Positions 4,261-5,163 of a stretch of 5,163 nt of DNA are shown in pieces. Each line of letters begins with the position of its first letter. Positions within the stretch are counted from its first letter, which is position 1. Source of the stretch: CAZDGB01 sp964504645 (GTDB taxonomy: Bacteria; Planctomycetota; Planctomycetia; Planctomycetales; Planctomycetaceae); the NCBI GenBank assembly GCA_964504645.1, contig CAZDGB010000401.1, positions 1 through 5,163 on the forward strand, in the 5' to 3' direction. Made by a program: the position numbers and the translations under genes. The notes below the pieces were generated by a model. The model did not search any database. It saw only the letters and a program-made list of their open reading frames with translations, and was not told the DNA's origin.

Positions 4261-5163
4261 ATGCCCTACTTCCCCGAAGTCCCGAAGATTCCGTTCGAAG
4301 GCCCGAAGTCGAAGAACCCGCTGGCGTTCAAGCATTACAACCCGGACGAGGTCGTTGAAGGGAAGCCGCTGAAAGATCTGATGCGGTTTGCCGTGGCGTA
4401 TTGGCACACGTTCCGCGGGACCGGCAGCGATCCGTTCGGAGCGGCGACGATGATCCGGCCGTGGGAAGACGCCGACCGGCACGCGAACGATCTGAAGCGC
4501 GTCGACGTCGCGTTCGAGTTCATGGAAAAGCTCGGCGCGCCGTTCTACTGCTTTCACGACCGCGACGTGAGCGGCGAAGGGGACGATCTGAAGGAGACCA
4601 ACGCCCTGTTCGACAAGGTCGTCGCGAAGTTGAAGACAAAGCAGCAGGAAACGGGCATCAAGCTGCTGTGGGGCACGGCGAACCTGTTCTCGCATCCGCG
4701 GTTTCTGCACGGCGCGGCGACGAGCTGCAACGCCGACGTCTTCGCCTATGCCGCGGCCCAGGTGAAGAAAGCCCTGGAGGCGACGCACGAACTCGGCGGC
4801 GTGAACTACGTCTTCTGGGGCGGCCGCGAAGGGTACATGAACCTCTACAACACCGACATGAAGCGCGAGCTCGATCACCTCGCGAAGTTCATGCACCTGG
4901 CGGTCGACCACGCGAAGAAGATCGGCTTCAAGGGGCAGTTCTTGTTCGAGCCGAAGCCAAAGGAGCCGACGAAGCATCAATACGATTTCGACGCCGCGGC
5001 ATGCTGCAATTTCCTGCGGGCCTACGATCTGTGGGACCACGTGAAGCTGAACATCGAGACGAACCACGCCACGCTCGCCGGGCACACGATGATGCACGAG
5101 CTGACATATGCGTCGCTGCAAGGGAAGCTCGGCAGCATCGACGCGAACACGGGCGACCTGCTG
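4261..5163 (+). CDS. xylA: Xylose isomerase (N-terminal 301 residues, cut by window edge)
   Basis: XylA converts D-xylose to D-xylulose in the cytoplasm (and glucose to fructose in vitro) using two divalent metal ions, normally Mg2+ or Mn2+. This is a long class II form. Motifs in order are NPLAFKHYNPDE, YWHTFRGTGSDPFG, FYCFHDRD, LLWGTANLFSHPRF, VFWGGREGYMNLYNTD, EPKPKEPTKHQYDFD, NHATLAGHTMMHEL and LGSIDANTGD. Catalytic H99 and D102, K232, and metal ligands E230, E266, H269 and D294 are all present, each two residues below the E. coli numbering. The later metal-binding aspartates and the C-terminal arm, roughly 135 residues, lie beyond the window. The ATG at 4261 has AGGA seven bases upstream and gives the usual N-terminus. 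The frame stays open for 53 more codons to an ATG at 4102, but that peptide is arginine-rich and unlike XylA. No xylB or transporter is visible. Confidence 0.97.
   Translation, partial: MPYFPEVPKIPFEGPKSKNPLAFKHYNPDEVVEGKPLKDLMRFAVAYWHTFRGTGSDPFGAATMIRPWEDADRHANDLKRVDVAFEFMEKLGAPFYCFHDRDVSGEGDDLKETNALFDKVVAKLKTKQQETGIKLLWGTANLFSHPRFLHGAATSCNADVFAYAAAQVKKALEATHELGGVNYVFWGGREGYMNLYNTDMKRELDHLAKFMHLAVDHAKKIGFKGQFLFEPKPKEPTKHQYDFDAAACCNFLRAYDLWDHVKLNIETNHATLAGHTMMHELTYASLQGKLGSIDANTGDLL

Noticed and set aside
4219..5121. A 300-codon open frame on the minus strand opposite xylA
   Set aside because: It is fully antisense to a well-conserved xylose isomerase. Its Arg/Val/Leu-rich product resembles no family, as expected from a mirror frame of a GC-rich gene.

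Overview
The window looks like chromosomal DNA from a planctomycete. The GC-rich coding sequence, the XylA N-terminus, a secreted TPR-like protein that resembles a family I associate with Planctomycetes, and abundant GC-rich palindromic intergenic elements all point that way. This placement rests on recognition only; no search was run.

Layout. Five genes are read on the minus strand, and one on the plus strand diverges from them. Reading the minus strand from right to left: a small membrane-anchored proline-rich protein of unknown function (3108-3875) with a clear intrinsic terminator; a Bcp/PrxQ peroxiredoxin (2547-3029) with a textbook Shine-Dalgarno; a 98-bp nested palindromic element; a secreted helical-repeat protein of unknown function (1430-2425); a second palindromic element; a promoter and structured leader; rplM (L13) and rpsI (S9) as the usual pair; and, 25 bp after rpsI, the first 30 codons of a probable MgtE magnesium transporter that runs off the left edge. 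On the plus strand, xylA (xylose isomerase) starts at 4261 and runs off the right edge after 301 codons. All catalytic and metal-binding residues expected in that portion are present.

How the parts relate. rplM-rpsI is a ribosomal operon. The absence of a visible terminator after rpsI suggests that the magnesium transporter may be co-transcribed, which would join ribosome supply to supply of the ion ribosomes need most. The peroxiredoxin is a stand-alone antioxidant gene. The divergent intergenic region (3876-4260) is the least ordinary part. It holds a good xylA promoter, a symmetric operator-like site, and a roughly 120-nt GC-rich stretch that can fold and ends in a terminator-like hairpin on the minus strand with no ORF attached. 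That stretch could be a small RNA or a 5' leader controlling the membrane protein gene. I found no CRISPR array, tRNA, rRNA, insertion sequence or defence system.
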